This document shows positions 63,440 to 64,000 of a stretch of 64,000 nt of DNA, piece by piece (the first letter of the stretch is position 1; every line of letters starts with the position of its first letter). The notes beneath the pieces were generated by a model. That model saw nothing but the letters and a program-made list of their open reading frames with translations, had not been told where the DNA came from and did not search any database. The translations under genes were made by a program, and so were the position numbers. Origin of the DNA: Paenibacillus xylanivorans (GTDB lineage: Bacteria > Bacillota > Bacilli > Paenibacillales > Paenibacillaceae); NCBI RefSeq assembly GCF_001280595.1, contig NZ_LITU01000053.1:317513-381512 (forward strand). Reading direction: 5' to 3'.

Positions 63440-63467
63440 TTGAATTGCTCATTCATAAAGATATAAT
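63440..63467 (+). promoter_or_regulatory. Promoter candidate for the bd oxidase operon
   Basis: TTGAAT - 16 bases - TATAAT. It would give a leader of about 315 bases before the oxidase start. Between the terminator and this promoter (63244-63439) nothing recognisable is seen. Confidence 0.55.
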
Positions 63468-63473
63468 AATTTT

Positions 63474-63788
63474 AACTATTAGGTCTCGTTCAGTACTTTG
63501 GTCTTGTATTCTCAGGTAAAACAGGCTCGCGAACTGATGCTTAGCCAGTAACAAAGCTTGGCAGCACGCAATGATGGTTTGTCAAAGCCTTCTTCGTACC
63601 TGACTTTGTGAAAAAAATCTCTTTGTACATACAATGTCGGAGGAGCGCTGTATAGACCAATTCTGAACCGATTGCGTGTAGCCTCCCAATCCTGATATTG
63701 AATGTCGTCCAAGGGCTGACTGACCTAATGATTAAAAGCATCAAATCATTACCAAAATCGAACAAAGTTTGAAAGGAGGCAGTAAAGA
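63474..63788 (+). other. Long leader or gap before the bd oxidase gene
   Basis: No riboswitch class or convincing gene is recognised. Two short overlapping minus-strand reading frames here lack ribosome sites and were not accepted. Near the 3' end AATGATT (63727) and AATCATT (63744) form an inverted repeat 40 bases before the start codon, which could be an operator or hairpin. Confidence 0.35.
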
Positions 63789-64000
63789 ATGGAAATTGAT
63801 ACGGTGATGTGGAGCAGGCTGGTGACAGGCATGACGCTGGGGTTCCACGTTATTTTTGCAACGCTTGGTGTCGGTGTACCCTTAATGATCGCTATTGCAG
63901 AGTTCATGGGGATCCGCAAGAAGGATCCTCACTACACACTAATGGCGAAGAGGTGGTCACGAGGGTTTGTCATTTCTGTGGCGGTAGGTGTCGTGACCGG
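63789..64000 (+). CDS. Cytochrome bd ubiquinol oxidase subunit I (partial)
   Basis: The first 70 codons of a gene cut by the window edge. MTLGFHVIFATLGVGVPLMIAIAE contains the N-terminal heme-ligand histidine in the first membrane helix, followed by KKDPHYTLMAKRWSRGFVIS, as in the YthA/CioA-type bd oxidases rather than classic E. coli-like CydA. The enzyme oxidises quinol and reduces oxygen with high affinity. AAAGGAGG lies 12 bases before ATG. Its place after nos-type genes and redox regulators supports a respiratory island. Confidence 0.88.
   Translation, partial: MEIDTVMWSRLVTGMTLGFHVIFATLGVGVPLMIAIAEFMGIRKKDPHYTLMAKRWSRGFVISVAVGVVT

Noticed and set aside
63512..63765. Two short overlapping minus-strand frames, possibly a transposase remnant
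   Set aside because: No recognisable transposase motif, no inverted repeats seen, no ribosome sites; left as non-coding.

Overview
The window reads as chromosome of a low-to-mid GC, Gram-positive spore-former-type bacterium, most likely Paenibacillus. This rests on gene content and signals: a pdhABCD operon in Bacillales order, lipoproteins with lipoboxes, a sigma-W type promoter before pspA, a c-di-AMP (ydaO-type) leader before a 3D-domain cell-wall protein, a XerS-type recombinase, and many U-tract terminators. No rRNA, tRNA, CRISPR array or intact insertion sequence was recognised. All functional names come from motif and family recognition by eye; no searches were run.

Left part (1-33 kb), mostly housekeeping. 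The end of pdhA is followed by pdhB, pdhC and pdhD, then thyA and a dihydrofolate reductase gene separated by a 167-bp palindromic repeat. Next come an orphan glutamate synthase small subunit and fur, which sits behind a sequence identical to the PerR-box consensus. After topoisomerase III there is a HAD hydrolase, and an ArsR-like regulator divergent from an MFS transporter. A four-gene unit follows: a lone ABC ATPase, an FG-GAP-like lipoprotein, a response regulator and a histidine kinase. Glycogen genes glgC (minus) and glgB-glgA (plus), a beta-helix protein, a neopullulanase-like amylase and an M20 hydrolase come next. An amino-acid ABC importer with fused binding protein and permease, the riboswitch-controlled LysM/3D protein and a polysaccharide deacetylase close this part.

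Middle (33-43 kb). A sigma-W-like promoter precedes pspA and genes for DUF350-, DUF4178- and DUF4247-like proteins, a likely envelope-stress operon. Then come an HNH protein, moeA-mobB, xerS with a dif-like half site nearby, a GNAT acetyltransferase, an aldo/keto reductase and an aminoglycoside-phosphotransferase-like gene. A 594-bp gene-free stretch between the last two holds a 27-bp direct repeat pair, a 12-bp palindrome and a 15-bp-stem hairpin.

Best candidate for an undescribed system (43.4-51.3 kb). One compact operon encodes a stand-alone acyl carrier protein, an ATP-grasp ligase, a GT-B glycosyltransferase, a radical SAM protein with a C-terminal cysteine cluster, a three-gene ABC-2 exporter and a BtrH-like protein. 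The set suggests a small molecule built on the carrier protein, modified by radical chemistry, glycosylated or acyl-transferred, and exported. It has no NRPS or PKS modules and no obvious precursor peptide.

Right part (51-64 kb). The class Ib ribonucleotide reductase operon nrdI-nrdE-nrdF lies behind two NrdR boxes 31 bp apart. Beyond it is a Fur box and a decayed AraC regulator/siderophore-binding-protein gene. A ResD-like regulator, a NarL-type kinase/regulator pair, and a nosD-nosL-nosY-nosF operon with a ResA-like thioredoxin follow; there is no nosZ in the window. The window ends in the first codons of a cytochrome bd oxidase subunit I.
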